Positions 51,533 to 60,274 are shown, numbered from the stretch's first letter. The stretch: 64,000 nt of DNA from Fimbriimonas ginsengisoli Gsoil 348 (GCF_000724625.1 NZ_CP007139.1:1364001-1428000), one strand, 5' to 3'. Notes: a model not told the origin generated them from the letters alone. Numbers and translations: made by a program.

Positions 51533-51549
51533 ATCGGCTCCCAGCCGAT
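51533..51549. repeat. ATCGGCT hairpin repeat
   Basis: ATCGGCT-CCC-AGCCGAT, preceded by GTAGT. The same hairpin, ATCGGCT-CCC-AGCCGAT, is found at 59574-59591, and a near-match at about 31097-31113. It lies in the 210-bp gap upstream of the transglutaminase-like gene, which holds no other feature that I can see. Confidence 0.75.
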
Positions 51550-51646
51550 GACCCTATCACGACAATCTCAGTCATGTTCCGTCACCGCCCCGGCAAAAGG
51601 TTGCCGCTATCCCCATCTGAACCGTGCTAGATGTCCCTCGCCCTTT

Positions 51647-51985
51647 CTAAAACAGCGACGCCTGCGGATCCATCGACTGCTCCACCACAACTGTGTGCGG
51701 CACTGGCTTTGCGTTCTCGTCCAGGTGCGGCACTTCGATTTCATCTGAAATCAGTGCCTGACCGATCAGGCGGGATCGGTGGCACTTGTGCGGTCGCAGG
51801 CATCCGCACATCGGACAGATTGTCCGGCCCTCAACGGACGCCGCCTTCATCAGCTTGTCCAGTCCCAGGCGGAACTTCGGATCGTGAAAGAGCGGGTGGA
51901 TATCCACCGCCTTCGGGTCTTTGCAGAGTACAGGAGAATTTCCGACGCCTCTCCGCGTGAATGATCCCTCGTTCTATGCACGGCC
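51647..51985 (-). pseudogene. 5'-truncated DUF488 gene
   Basis: The frame is open from a stop near 51986 to 51647. Residues from L-C-K-D-P-K-A-V-D-I-H-P-L-F onward align with the C-terminal half of the intact DUF488 protein at 53702-54244 (L-F-C-K-A-D-P-S-A-V-D-L-H-P-L-F), including C-G-C-L-R-P-H-x-C-H-R-S-R-L-I-G and the final S-L-F. The N-terminal half is missing. A GTG at 51907 could permit an 86-residue product, but loss of the N-terminal half argues for a pseudogene. Confidence 0.75.
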
Positions 51986-52051
51986 AGCGTGTAATTCTCA
52001 CTACACTCTATGGGAATTCGGTTACGGATTCGAATGGCCTTGTTCTAACTC

Positions 52052-53674
52052 ATGGACACATCTCCGAAGGGGCTGCGAGTTGATATCGAAGCTTTTGAGG
52101 ATGGGGGGCTTACTTCCGGGCCTCGGGGGATTCATGTGTATCTCCCTCACGGTTACGATAGCGGTGACGAAAGCTATTGCGTCGTTTACCTAAACGACGG
52201 GCAAGCCTGGCTGGCTGGAGTTTGGGACGGCCCTCAGCTCCGGTGTGACCTCACCTACGATGCCCTCTTTGCCGCCGGCCTCGTCAAAGCCGCCATTTTC
52301 GTCGCCATCGATTTTCGACGCGAGGGAAGAATTCGCGACCTCACCCCCGCCCAAGATGAGGAGGGCAATCTGGAAGGCTACTCTCGGTTTGTCTCCGAAC
52401 GGCTCAAGCCCTATATCGACGCTCAATTCCGGACTAAGCCCGATCCCGCTTCCACGGCAATTATTGGGATTTCCATGGGCGGTTTGGCCTCCTTCCTGAT
52501 GGCTCACCGCCACCCGGAAACCTTTGGAATGGCCGCCTGTATGTCCCCTTCCTTTTGGCACGGCGACCGTTGCGCGATCGAGTTGCTCCGCTCGGACGGA
52601 AGAAGCAAACAAGCGGTGCGCTTTTGGCTGGATGCCGGCGGCAGCGAATACGGAGCGTGGAAAGACGTCCGGGAGGTCTACTCGATTCTGGAGCAACGCG
52701 GATGGACAAGCGGGCTGGACCTTGCGGCTCACCTCGATTACACCGGAGAGCACGCCATTCCCGCATGGCGGGATCGGATCTGGCAGATGCTTTACTTCCT
52801 GCTCCACAAGGATCCCTTACGCCTGGAGGATTTCCGACTTGTGCCGGCGGTCCGCCCGAGCGGTCCATCTATGGATCTGGGAATCGGGCTAAGACGAATC
52901 GTAGGCGCTGAGGCCTGGTACGAGAATGGGCTAAGGCTGAACCTGCCCCATCCCATGCTCACGGTCGATGCCCCCTCCGTCGTTTCTGTGGACGACCATG
53001 ATCCGGCTCTCCTGCAACCGGTCGGAAGGGGACAGACGACGGTTCGCTCGACCTATGGCCGCTTAGAGGCCTCGTTGTCGGTGATTACTCCCGATCCGGA
53101 CGCTTCGCAGCCGCTCCTGCCGTGTCTTCGCGACCGGTTCGATCTGCCTTATAAGGTTTTGGACGCAGATCTAGAACCCGTGGGGAGGTTCGGAGTTCGA
53201 TACGACGATGAGCACCTCTACCTGCGTATCGAGAGCTACCGAAAGACGGAGCATAAGGCGGCGACGGGGAATCCTTTCGAGCAAAGTCACGTCCGCGTCT
53301 GCCTCGATGCCCGCCCGGAATCCGTCCTGTGTCGGGGCGATGGTTACGACAACGGAGAGCCTTTTCTTCGCCTCGCTGTAGGCCCCGGAGTCGGATCGGT
53401 GGCTCTTCGATCTTCGGAAAAGGGCCTTGAATGGTCTACCGCTATTCCAAAGGGTATCGATACAGCTTGTGAAGTTCTTCCGGATGGCTATCGTCTCTCA
53501 CTCACTATTCATCGCCGGCTCCTCGACGATCGGCAAGGGAGCCCTTGGCGATTCTTCCGCCTCAACGTCGGCATCTCAGATCTCCGAGGTAGCGAAACCA
53601 CAACGGCTTGGTGGCAACCCGAATGGCACCTGTTCGAATCCCCAATCGCATCGGGGATCTTCGAACGGCGCTAA
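52052..53674 (+). CDS. Esterase-like alpha/beta hydrolase with CBM9-like tail
   Basis: 540 residues, no signal peptide seen. Residues about 1-270 are a putative esterase (Fes/IroE/esterase D type): Y-D-S-G-D-E-S-Y-C-V-V-Y-L-N-D-G-Q near the start, the nucleophile elbow G-I-S-M-G-G near residue 143, and 'H-A-I-P-A-W-R-D' near 246 providing the catalytic His. Residues of about 360-530 form a beta-sandwich resembling carbohydrate-binding family 9 ('H-V-R-V-C-L-D-A-R-P'). Such fusions may deacylate polysaccharides or glycosides. It is flanked by an intact and a truncated DUF488 gene. Confidence 0.8.
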   Translation: MDTSPKGLRVDIEAFEDGGLTSGPRGIHVYLPHGYDSGDESYCVVYLNDGQAWLAGVWDGPQLRCDLTYDALFAAGLVKAAIFVAIDFRREGRIRDLTPAQDEEGNLEGYSRFVSERLKPYIDAQFRTKPDPASTAIIGISMGGLASFLMAHRHPETFGMAACMSPSFWHGDRCAIELLRSDGRSKQAVRFWLDAGGSEYGAWKDVREVYSILEQRGWTSGLDLAAHLDYTGEHAIPAWRDRIWQMLYFLLHKDPLRLEDFRLVPAVRPSGPSMDLGIGLRRIVGAEAWYENGLRLNLPHPMLTVDAPSVVSVDDHDPALLQPVGRGQTTVRSTYGRLEASLSVITPDPDASQPLLPCLRDRFDLPYKVLDADLEPVGRFGVRYDDEHLYLRIESYRKTEHKAATGNPFEQSHVRVCLDARPESVLCRGDGYDNGEPFLRLAVGPGVGSVALRSSEKGLEWSTAIPKGIDTACEVLPDGYRLSLTIHRRLLDDRQGSPWRFFRLNVGISDLRGSETTTAWWQPEWHLFESPIASGIFERR

Positions 53675-53701
53675 GCCTTGATCGTGCGATTACGGATTGA
53701 G

Positions 53702-54244
53702 CTAGAAAAGTGACGTCTGGATGGGCGCGCTTTCCAGCATCACCTGCTTTTGAGTCACCGGATTTCCATTTGGGTCAAGGTGGAATACCTCGACGCCTTC
53801 TGACACTAGAGCTTCTCCGATCAACCGTGACCGGTGACAGTTATGCGGACGTAAGCAGCCGCATATTAGGCAGATTTTGCGATTCGGGTCCGCTGCCGCC
53901 TTCGTCAGCTTCTCCAAACCAAGCCGAAAATTCGGATCGTTGAACAGTGGGTGCAGATCGACTGCGGATGGGTCGGCTTTACAAAAGAGATGCGCCTTTT
54001 CGTCAGAAGCCGCCGGGGACCCCTCCGCATATACCGGCTTTCCACCGAGCGTGTCGCCCATGTAGATGTAACGAAGCCCCGTGGGCGGGACGATTTGCTC
54101 CAGGCGTTGGCGGCGGAAGTCTTCCCAGTAGCTGGACTGCGGGACGCTTCGCACGTCGACCAGGTGCGTCACGCCGTGGCCCTTCATCAGTTCGATGAAG
54201 GGGCCGAAACCTCGGTTTCCATACCCGGCGGTAAGGATCGTCAC
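53702..54244 (-). CDS. DUF488 family protein
   Basis: 180 residues. The N-terminal 'L-T-A-G-Y-G-N-R-G-F' and V-D-V-R-S-V-P-Q-S-S-Y-W (about 27-38), and the cysteine/histidine motif C-L-I-C-G-C-L-R-P-H-N-C-H-R-S (about 130-144) are the hallmarks of DUF488. The family is of unknown biochemical role; the Cys/His group could bind a metal. A truncated copy is at 51647-51985. Confidence 0.88.
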   Translation of the reverse strand: MTILTAGYGNRGFGPFIELMKGHGVTHLVDVRSVPQSSYWEDFRRQRLEQIVPPTGLRYIYMGDTLGGKPVYAEGSPAASDEKAHLFCKADPSAVDLHPLFNDPNFRLGLEKLTKAAADPNRKICLICGCLRPHNCHRSRLIGEALVSEGVEVFHLDPNGNPVTQKQVMLESAPIQTSLF

Positions 54245-54309
54245 GGAGGTTTAAGACGAACGCCGCGACCGTTTTGTCGCTTGGACCGCTACTCTCCAGA
54301 GCGGCAACT

Positions 54310-54379
54310 CCGGTGTACGAAGTACACCGGGCGGTTTACGGGCGAGACGCCCGGGGTCCGAGAGGCGGGCGAGACGCCC
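54310..54379. repeat. Hairpin plus two GGGCGAGACGCCC copies
   Basis: Between DUF488 and the sigma-factor gene. CCGGTGTAC-GAA-GTACACCGG (54310-54330) is followed by GGGCGAGACGCCC at 54340-54352 and again at 54367-54379. These are short hairpins common in G+C-rich genomes. No gene in this 227-bp gap. Confidence 0.8.
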
Positions 54380-54470
54380 GCGCTCCGTTTTTTTCGGACT
54401 TTGCAAAGGAATCGCCGATATACGGCAACTCAGCTAATGTAGGAACCGGAGACGGGGCTTACGGACAGCT

Positions 54471-54992
54471 ATGAAAGGGAACGGGGCGGAAGGCTTTGAG
54501 CAGGTGTTCGAGGCGCATCAGGCCCAGGTCTATCGGTTCGCCTTGCGACTGTGCGGCAGTCGCGAGGAGGCCGAGGACTTGGCGGCGGAGGCGTTCGCCG
54601 CGGCGTTTCAAAACTGGGACCGGTTCCGCGGGGAGTCGTCGGCCACCACTTGGCTGTACGGCATCGTGCTGAACCGGTGGCGGATGCAGTGGCGGCGCAA
54701 GCGCCTCCGGCCCGAACGGCTGGAAGCGGCGGAAGCGATCGCTCAGACATTTCAGTTCCAAGCGCTGGAGCTGGCAGAGGCGCTCAACGCCCTGCCGGAC
54801 CCGCTGAGAGAGGCGTTTCTCCTTGTAAAAGGAGAGGGACTCTCCCACGCGGAAGCGGCCAAGGCGGTTGGCGCGCCGGTCGGCACGATGTACTTTCGGG
54901 TGCATCAGGCCGTTCGGAGGCTTCGAGCGAGCTTGGCGGCCGAGCCGTTTCCCGTTCGATCGATTGAGGTGACGTGTGAGCAAGAGCTGTAA
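54471..54992 (+). CDS. ECF RNA polymerase sigma factor 1
   Basis: 173 residues. Region 2 (about 8-75: F-E-A-H-Q-A-Q-V-Y-R-F-A-L-R and R-G-E-S-S-A-T-T-W-L-Y-G-I-V-L-N) and region 4 (about 105-155: L-S-H-A-E-A-A-K-A-V-G-A-P-V-G-T-M) are both clear, joined by a short linker, as in extracytoplasmic-function sigma factors. It overlaps the next gene, its likely anti-sigma factor, by 17 bases. It probably controls an envelope or stress response. Confidence 0.93.
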   Translation: MKGNGAEGFEQVFEAHQAQVYRFALRLCGSREEAEDLAAEAFAAAFQNWDRFRGESSATTWLYGIVLNRWRMQWRRKRLRPERLEAAEAIAQTFQFQALELAEALNALPDPLREAFLLVKGEGLSHAEAAKAVGAPVGTMYFRVHQAVRRLRASLAAEPFPVRSIEVTCEQEL

Positions 54993-55713
54993 CGGGTACG
55001 AAAAGTGGCTCGACCGGTACCAAACGGGCGAGTTGGAACCAGAGATCCGGCAATCGCTGGAGTCCCACCTGGCGGCGTGCGAAGCTTGCCGCCAGGCGCT
55101 GGAGTTTCGGCGGAGGCTCACCTCGCAACTTGCGGCCGAAGTGGCCGTGCCGATTTCGCTGCGATCGCGCGTCACCGACAAAATCGATCGACCCGCCCCG
55201 CGGACATGGCTGGAAAGAACGCTTGGAGATCCCAAATTGAAGAAGACCCTGCTTTCCACCTTCGGCGCCCTCGCCGCCCTCATCGTCGGCGCTTCCCTCT
55301 TTCCCGGCTCCGCCGAGGCGTCACCATCGCCGATCGACGTGTTCCGGGCGATGCACGATGCCGTTCAGAAAAAGATCGACCACGACGTGGTGATCTCCTA
55401 CGCACCCGACTACAAGATCGTGCTCGATGGCAAATCGATCGCCACGCGCCCCAACGAAACCGTCGTTCTCGACGCCAGAGGGGCGTCGAAGGTCCTTAAG
55501 AAAGGGGAGAAGTCGTTTAAGACGATCCGGTTCGGAGACAACAAGAACTTCCTCGTTCTCGTGGATCGCGCCTCCCCCGATAAAACCTATAAGGTGGAAG
55601 TAGACCCCGTTTCGAAGCTCCCCAAGGAATGCTGGGTGTATCTCGCCGGCAAAGGAAAGGACGGGAAATCGATGATTCGGCTGCGGTACATCCCCTCAAA
55701 GCGAGGGAAGTAG
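54976..55713 (+). CDS. Zinc-finger anti-sigma factor
   Basis: 245 residues from GTG 54976, with GAGGT just before. The N-terminal zf-HC2 motif H-L-A-A-C-E-A-C (about 30-37) preceded by conserved acid/aromatic residues binds zinc and the sigma factor. A membrane segment (about 93-110) follows, then a periplasmic domain of about 130 residues ending in K-R-G-K. Overlap with the sigma gene means translational coupling. The periplasmic part resembles the outer-membrane-lipoprotein sorting type domain only faintly. Confidence 0.88.
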   Translation: MSKSCNGYEKWLDRYQTGELEPEIRQSLESHLAACEACRQALEFRRRLTSQLAAEVAVPISLRSRVTDKIDRPAPRTWLERTLGDPKLKKTLLSTFGALAALIVGASLFPGSAEASPSPIDVFRAMHDAVQKKIDHDVVISYAPDYKIVLDGKSIATRPNETVVLDARGASKVLKKGEKSFKTIRFGDNKNFLVLVDRASPDKTYKVEVDPVSKLPKECWVYLAGKGKDGKSMIRLRYIPSKRGK

Positions 55714-55746
55714 CGCACCTGGCCAAGATTCGGTACATTCCGAGTC

Positions 55747-56265
55747 TTGGCACCCATCTTCTGGATTACCGGACCGCCGGCGGCAGGCAAGAGCACTCTC
55801 TGCGCGGCGCTGCTGGCACGGTACGAGCGCGCGATACTGATTCCGGTTGACGACCTCCGTCTCTGGGTGGTCTCTGGGATATCGGAATCGGTCCCCTGGA
55901 CCGATGAGACGGAACGGCAATTCCAAGTCGCCGAAAGAGCCACCTGCGCGGTCGCGCGCACCTATCACGAAGCCGGCTTCGCCGTTGCCATCGATCACTG
56001 CCGCAACATGAGCCGGCTAGAAGCCGTGATCTCGCAAGAACTCGCGGGCCTGCCGGTCACCCGCGTCTGCCTCATGCCGGAGCTCGAGGAAAACCTCCGG
56101 CGCAGCCACACGCGAACCAACAAATCGTTCGACCCGCACATGCTGGACGACACGATCCACTACACGAACACCCACTACCGCGAAGACATCCCACCGGGCT
56201 GGCAGGTGATCGATAACACCGGGTTGTCGGTCGATGAGACCATCCGATTGATCGCGCCCGGTTAG
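55747..56265 (+). CDS. P-loop kinase-like protein
   Basis: 172 residues from a TTG start. Walker A G-P-P-A-A-G-K-S-T (about 9-17), a D-D-L-R-L-W switch-like segment near residue 34, and Y-H-E-A-G-F-A-V-A-I-D-H at 75-86 give the shape of small AAA_33/zeta-toxin-like kinases (compare gluconate or shikimate kinases). Substrate cannot be deduced. It overlaps the convergent DUF2171 gene by four bases at the stop. No antitoxin gene is adjacent. Confidence 0.75.
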   Translation: MAPIFWITGPPAAGKSTLCAALLARYERAILIPVDDLRLWVVSGISESVPWTDETERQFQVAERATCAVARTYHEAGFAVAIDHCRNMSRLEAVISQELAGLPVTRVCLMPELEENLRRSHTRTNKSFDPHMLDDTIHYTNTHYREDIPPGWQVIDNTGLSVDETIRLIAPG

Positions 56266-56510
56266 ACTTCGTGAGTTGGCCCGCTTACCAGCCAAAGCTC
56301 TTTGGCTTCGGGGGTCGTGACGCTCAGGTAGACCTTATCGTCCACCTCGGCCACGAGATCCAGGGGAATCCAGTGGTGCTGCCCTTCGGAATCGGAGTCC
56401 TTTCGGGTCAGCTTGATCGTGTTCCCGTCGAGGTGATCCACCGTGCCGACGTGCTCGCCGTCGAGACCCACCACTTCCTGGCGCACTTGAATTCGTTGCG
56501 TGTCGATCAT
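56262..56510 (-). CDS. DUF2171 / PRC-barrel-like small protein
   Basis: 82 residues. A single small beta-barrel of the PRC type: 'G-L-D-G-E-H-V-G-T-V-D-H-L-D-G-N-T-I-K-L' (about 15-34) and 'W-I-P-L-D-L-V-A-E-V-D-D' near 47-58 are typical of DUF2171, which is common in stress-related contexts. Function unknown. Its stop overlaps the convergent kinase gene. Confidence 0.85.
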   Translation of the reverse strand: MIDTQRIQVRQEVVGLDGEHVGTVDHLDGNTIKLTRKDSDSEGQHHWIPLDLVAEVDDKVYLSVTTPEAKELWLVSGPTHEV

Positions 56511-56683
56511 AGATACGATTGGCTACCGAACCGGCGAAGTGGTTCCGAATTTCTTCGCGTCTTAGCGCCTTTGCGTGAACCAGATCCCCAAGGCGGGCCA
56601 CACGTGCCCCGCGAAAATAGTTTTCAGAATAGCGCGATGGATTGCCCTCCTCTAAAGCGAAGGCTATACGCTCGAGGAGAAGG

Positions 56684-57181
56684 ATGAGTTTGGCTTTAGA
56701 TTGGCTGCGTCCCCGAAAGGGGGAGGATCCGATGAAACATGTCGACGACGTGTTCCGCTACGCGATGTCTCGAATGGGACAGCGGGAAGAGGCGGAAGAC
56801 GTGGCGATGGAGGTGGTGCAGGCGCTTCCCAACCCGTGTTACCGCCGCGACCTCCGCGTGTATATGATCGGCATGGCGAGGCGAAAGATCGCCGACCGGC
56901 TGCGTCGGCGGCATCCGGTGAACGAAATACGAGAATCGGAAGCGGCTAGCCGTTTCGATCACGCATCGGACGAAGCCGCAATGGTCGCCCGCACGATGTC
57001 CAGCCTAAGCCCGGAACACCGGGAGGCGCTGGCGATGAAATACGTCGTTGGACTCTCCAGCGCGGAGATCGGCGCCGCGATGGGCAAGCGGCCGGAAGCC
57101 GTCGACAGCCTGATGCAACGGGCTCGCGACGCTTTCGCAAGGGAATGGACCCGAACCTCGAGCGATGAGGTGAACCTATGA
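56684..57181 (+). CDS. ECF RNA polymerase sigma factor 2
   Basis: I place the start at ATG 56684, directly after GAGGAGAAGG; the longer open frame is unlikely. 165 residues with short region 2 (F-R-Y-A-M-S-R-M-G-Q-R-E-E-A-E-D-V) and region 4 (L-S-P-E-H-R-E-A-L-A-M-K-Y-V-V-G-L-S-S-A-E-I-G). Unlike sigma 1, region 2 is shortened. It is coupled by ATGA to a membrane/export protein, its likely partner. Confidence 0.88.
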   Translation: MSLALDWLRPRKGEDPMKHVDDVFRYAMSRMGQREEAEDVAMEVVQALPNPCYRRDLRVYMIGMARRKIADRLRRRHPVNEIRESEAASRFDHASDEAAMVARTMSSLSPEHREALAMKYVVGLSSAEIGAAMGKRPEAVDSLMQRARDAFAREWTRTSSDEVNL

Positions 57182-58626
57182 AAGAACCCGAACTGGAAAG
57201 ACTGATGCATGTCTACGCCGACTCGCTCGGTAAACCGACGCTACGGCCAAGGGTGGCGAGGCGTCCGAGCATGGCGGGCGCCTTGGCCCTCACTGCGGCG
57301 TTGACCACCGCCACGCTGCTTTTGTGGCCCCGTCAGGCAACCGCAGCGGGGGCGTTCCATCGCATGGATTTGGCGATCCGCAATGCGCGAACGATGGAAT
57401 CGACCGGCCGGATGCTGATGCCCGGCGGAAAGTGGCGAGAGTTCCTCCACGTCTACTACCGCCGAGGGGCGTGGCGGTACGACGTCTCCAAGAGCGATGC
57501 GATGCGGATGACGTACCTTGTGCGCGGCAACGAAGCGCTCACCGACTTCTGGAACCTCGACCACGCCACCCTCGGTCCGGTCGTTGAAAGCGCCTTCGAT
57601 GGAATGCGGTCGGGCGAGATGGACGCCCTCGAGTATGCGAAACAGAGCATTGGAGGAAATCAGGACCACATCAAGCCTCAGATCCAAGCCCACGCGCCGG
57701 TCGACGGCCGACCTGCCTACCAGCTCTCGATCGACGACGCGAGCGCGCACTCCCACGCCGAATTCGTCGTCGATCGGCAGACCGACCTTCCGATTTCAGC
57801 CGAAATAAGGGCTCCCGCTCCCGGCTGGACCGGCGATGTCGTCCGAACTCAGACCTACCACTTCAACGAGGAGTTGCCGGAGTCGACTTTCTCCTTCGAA
57901 AGAAATAAGCCGATCATCCGGGTTTCGGAAGCTCGCAGCGAGCTGCTCGCCTCGTGGAGGAAGCCGCTCGGACAAGTTGCCGAGTGCACCGTCCGCGATG
58001 CGGCGGTAACTCCGGACGGAACGATATGGCTGGCCATCACGACTCCTGGCGACCCGTGGGTTCGCCCCGCGAGCGTGACCGCCGGCGGCGCGACTTACCT
58101 CCGGAGCCACGATGTCAGCCCCGGTGTGAATGCCAGCGACCAAGACTCAGTCGAGATCGATGGTCAACCAGTTTCTCTGGTTCCGTTTGTCAGCCTCGAC
58201 CCCACCCAGCCGCTGCCTCGAGCCGTTACGGTTCGTTTTGCGAAACGGGCGGTCTGGTGGTCTAACTTCGGCAAGCCCGAAGACCGGACGGAGACCCCCG
58301 CCGATCCGCCGTTAAAGCTCGCTCTCCGTCAAGAAGCCAATGTTCGCCCCCACTATTTCGCCGCCCTGAGTCTGGATCGTTACGGATTCGACCTTGGTAT
58401 CGTCGCTTGGAGCATGAGGGCCGAAGAATACGACCGGCGAGGCGACCTTTTGGCCGCTGCGAAAGCGTGGGAAGAGTGCGCCGTCGCCCACCGAGGCGTG
58501 GTGAAGTACGGCGGCCACACCGCGCTTGAAAGGGCGAGCGACTGCTACCGCCGCGCCGGCGAAATACAGTTGGCCGACCAGCGGGCAAAGGAGGCAGCCG
58601 TGCTCTTCGCCGGCAAGGAGCGGTAA
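57178..58626 (+). CDS. Membrane-anchored exported partner of ECF sigma 2
   Basis: 482 residues. A short basic N-terminus (about 1-27) carries no zf-HC2 cysteines, then one membrane helix (about 31-47), then a large exported part. The part of about 55-240 looks like the outer-membrane lipoprotein-sorting (LolA/RseB-like) fold: 'L-A-I-R-N-A-R-T-M', 'R-R-G-A-W-R-Y-D-V' and 'A-E-F-V-V-D-R-Q-T-D-L-P'. The C-terminal ~80 residues look like a TPR-like helical repeat. Overlap with the sigma gene suggests an anti-sigma or sensor role, but the canonical zinc motif is absent, so that is inference. Confidence 0.75.
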   Translation: MKEPELERLMHVYADSLGKPTLRPRVARRPSMAGALALTAALTTATLLLWPRQATAAGAFHRMDLAIRNARTMESTGRMLMPGGKWREFLHVYYRRGAWRYDVSKSDAMRMTYLVRGNEALTDFWNLDHATLGPVVESAFDGMRSGEMDALEYAKQSIGGNQDHIKPQIQAHAPVDGRPAYQLSIDDASAHSHAEFVVDRQTDLPISAEIRAPAPGWTGDVVRTQTYHFNEELPESTFSFERNKPIIRVSEARSELLASWRKPLGQVAECTVRDAAVTPDGTIWLAITTPGDPWVRPASVTAGGATYLRSHDVSPGVNASDQDSVEIDGQPVSLVPFVSLDPTQPLPRAVTVRFAKRAVWWSNFGKPEDRTETPADPPLKLALRQEANVRPHYFAALSLDRYGFDLGIVAWSMRAEEYDRRGDLLAAAKAWEECAVAHRGVVKYGGHTALERASDCYRRAGEIQLADQRAKEAAVLFAGKER

Positions 58627-59541
58627 TCACCGCTCCCGGCGCGCCACCGGGTGGCGCTGGTTGTATGCCTCGTAAAGCATCAAAGTCCCGGCCATCGCGA
58701 GGTTGAGCGAATCGGGACTGCCGACCATCGGGATTCTTACCAGCCGGTCGCAGCTTCCTCGTTGGCCGTCCGAAAGGCCGGCCCGCTCGTCGCCCATCAT
58801 GAGCAGCACGGGGCGGCGGTAGGTAATCGACCGGTAGTCGGTCGCCGCCTCCGGGGTCGCGCCGATTGCGCTGATCTCGGATCGGCCCGCCCAGCGCCTA
58901 AAGTCGCGGTGGGTGGTCCGAATCAGGCGGTGGGCGAAGAGAGAGCCCATGGTCGCCCTTACGACGGCGGGGTCGTAGGGGTCCGGTCCTGTGGGGGTGC
59001 CGGCCTCCGACCGGTCAAATACGATGACGCCGCTAGCCCCCACCGCATCGCCTCCGCGCAGCATCGTCCCAAAGTTGCCGGGAGTGCGAACCGACTCCAC
59101 CCCAATCCAGAGGTCGTTTCGGCGAAGGCGGTCCGGAAGCGGCTCCCAGCGCTGGCGGAAGATCGCCAAGATCCCCTGCCGGGCCGCCGCGGGGAGTCGC
59201 TCCACCGGGTCGTCCGGCGACGAATGACAAAGGGAAACGGAGGCGTACGTCCTCGGATCGACGCGCAACGTCGGGACCTGCGCCTTGCGGAGGCGGTCCA
59301 CCATCCCCCAAGCGTCTTCCCCGTGAAGAAGCGCGGGACACACCACTAACCCGGCAAACGATGCGGCCTCCCGCCAGGCGGCGGCGAGGAACCGGGCCCC
59401 TTCGGCCATAAATAGGCCAGTTTCATCGCGGGCGCGCCGAAAATGCAAGGCGCGTACGAAATCGGGAGTCAAATCGCCCGAGAGCGGGCGGACGACGAGT
59501 GGACACGGCGAGAGACTAGGCCGCATCCTCCTTGCGCACAT
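58627..59541 (-). CDS. SpoU/TrmH-family RNA 2'-O-methyltransferase
   Basis: 304 residues. An N-terminal substrate-binding domain (about 20-130) precedes the SPOUT fold. Knot motifs are 'R-T-P-G-N-F-G-T-M-L-R' (motif 1, the N/R pair), 'L-L-M-M-G-D-E-R-A-G-L-S' (motif 2) and 'V-R-I-P-M-V-G-S-P-D-S-L-N-L-A-M-A' (motif 3, S-L-N). It methylates a ribose in tRNA or rRNA; the exact site is not deducible. Its stop abuts the stop of the previous plus gene (58626). The start is ambiguous between ATG 59541 and 59523. Confidence 0.9.
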   Translation of the reverse strand: MCARRMRPSLSPCPLVVRPLSGDLTPDFVRALHFRRARDETGLFMAEGARFLAAAWREAASFAGLVVCPALLHGEDAWGMVDRLRKAQVPTLRVDPRTYASVSLCHSSPDDPVERLPAAARQGILAIFRQRWEPLPDRLRRNDLWIGVESVRTPGNFGTMLRGGDAVGASGVIVFDRSEAGTPTGPDPYDPAVVRATMGSLFAHRLIRTTHRDFRRWAGRSEISAIGATPEAATDYRSITYRRPVLLMMGDERAGLSDGQRGSCDRLVRIPMVGSPDSLNLAMAGTLMLYEAYNQRHPVARRER

Positions 59542-59569
59542 CGGCGCGGGTCAAGTTATTCATAGTTAC

Positions 59570-59655
59570 GTAGCATCGGCTCCCAGCCGATGGACCTCGT
59601 TCCGGGTCCATCGGCTCGTTACACAAGGGAACTCGGGCGAGCCGCCCGTGCCACG
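59570..59655. repeat. Composite hairpin element, shorter type
   Basis: GTAGC at 59570 to GCCACG at 59655: hairpin ATCGGCT-CCC-AGCCGAT, hairpin GGACC...GGTCC, and a stem CGGGCGA/GCCCG. It shares the GT(A/G)GC start and GCCACG end with the composites at 30990 and 47599. Confidence 0.75.
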
Positions 59656-59656
59656 A

Positions 59657-60274
59657 CTAGTACTTTACCGAACAGCCGTAGGGGCGGCTGGTAGCGACGG
59701 TGACCTTCTTGCCCGCCATCGCCTCGCTCAGGGCGGCGAGAGCGTAGTTCTTCGCTCCCTTGATGTCTTCGGGATCCGGAGTCGCCCTGTCGTCGATGGC
59801 CCCGTTGTACACCACGTTGCCGGCCTTGTCGAGCACCACGATCTGCGGAGTCGTCTTCGCGCCGTAGTTTCGGCCCACCTTGCCGGCCGTGTCAAACAGA
59901 GTGGCAGCGGACTTAACCTTCATTTCGCTGCGGTAGGCGTTCGCCTCGGAGGGGGAGAGGTACCCCTGATTTCCCGGAGCGGAGGAAATGATCGTGAGCC
60001 AGACCGCGCCCATCTCCTTCGCCTTCGCTTGGGTCGCCTGCATGTTGCCGCTTTCGTAATGCTTCCGCACGAACGGGCAATCCTTGTTCGTCCACTCCAG
60101 GACCACGAACTTGCCCTTGTAATCGCTGAGGCTGTGCTTCTTACCGTTCGAGTCGGTTAACGACCAGCTTTGCGTCGGTTCACCGGCGATGATGTGGGTG
60201 GTCGCGTTCTGCCGCACGGCGGCGACGCTCGCTATCGTCGCGAGACCGACGAGGAAAAGTGAGGTGGATTTCAT
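59657..60274 (-). CDS. Secreted thioredoxin-fold (peroxiredoxin-like) protein
   Basis: 205 residues with a signal peptide (about 1-18). A thioredoxin/AhpC-TSA fold: 'S-L-T-D-S-N-G-K-K-H-S-L-S-D-Y-K-G-K' and the active-site region W-T-N-K-D-C-P-F-V-R-K-H-Y (about 67-79) with a single peroxidatic Cys rather than CxxC. This subfamily is common in planctomycetes and related groups. It overlaps the preceding gene by ATGA, a DsbD-N-like protein, so a shared periplasmic thiol-redox role is likely. Confidence 0.85.
   Translation of the reverse strand: MKSTSLFLVGLATIASVAAVRQNATTHIIAGEPTQSWSLTDSNGKKHSLSDYKGKFVVLEWTNKDCPFVRKHYESGNMQATQAKAKEMGAVWLTIISSAPGNQGYLSPSEANAYRSEMKVKSAATLFDTAGKVGRNYGAKTTPQIVVLDKAGNVVYNGAIDDRATPDPEDIKGAKNYALAALSEAMAGKKVTVATSRPYGCSVKY

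Noticed and set aside
51647-51907. 86-residue small protein from a GTG
   Set aside because: It aligns only with the C-terminal half of the intact DUF488 protein nearby, so I treat it as a truncated pseudogene.
54459-55283. 274-codon minus-strand frame over the sigma/anti-sigma pair
   Set aside because: The plus-strand genes have regions 2/4 and zf-HC2 motifs and overlap each other as expected; the antisense frame has none.
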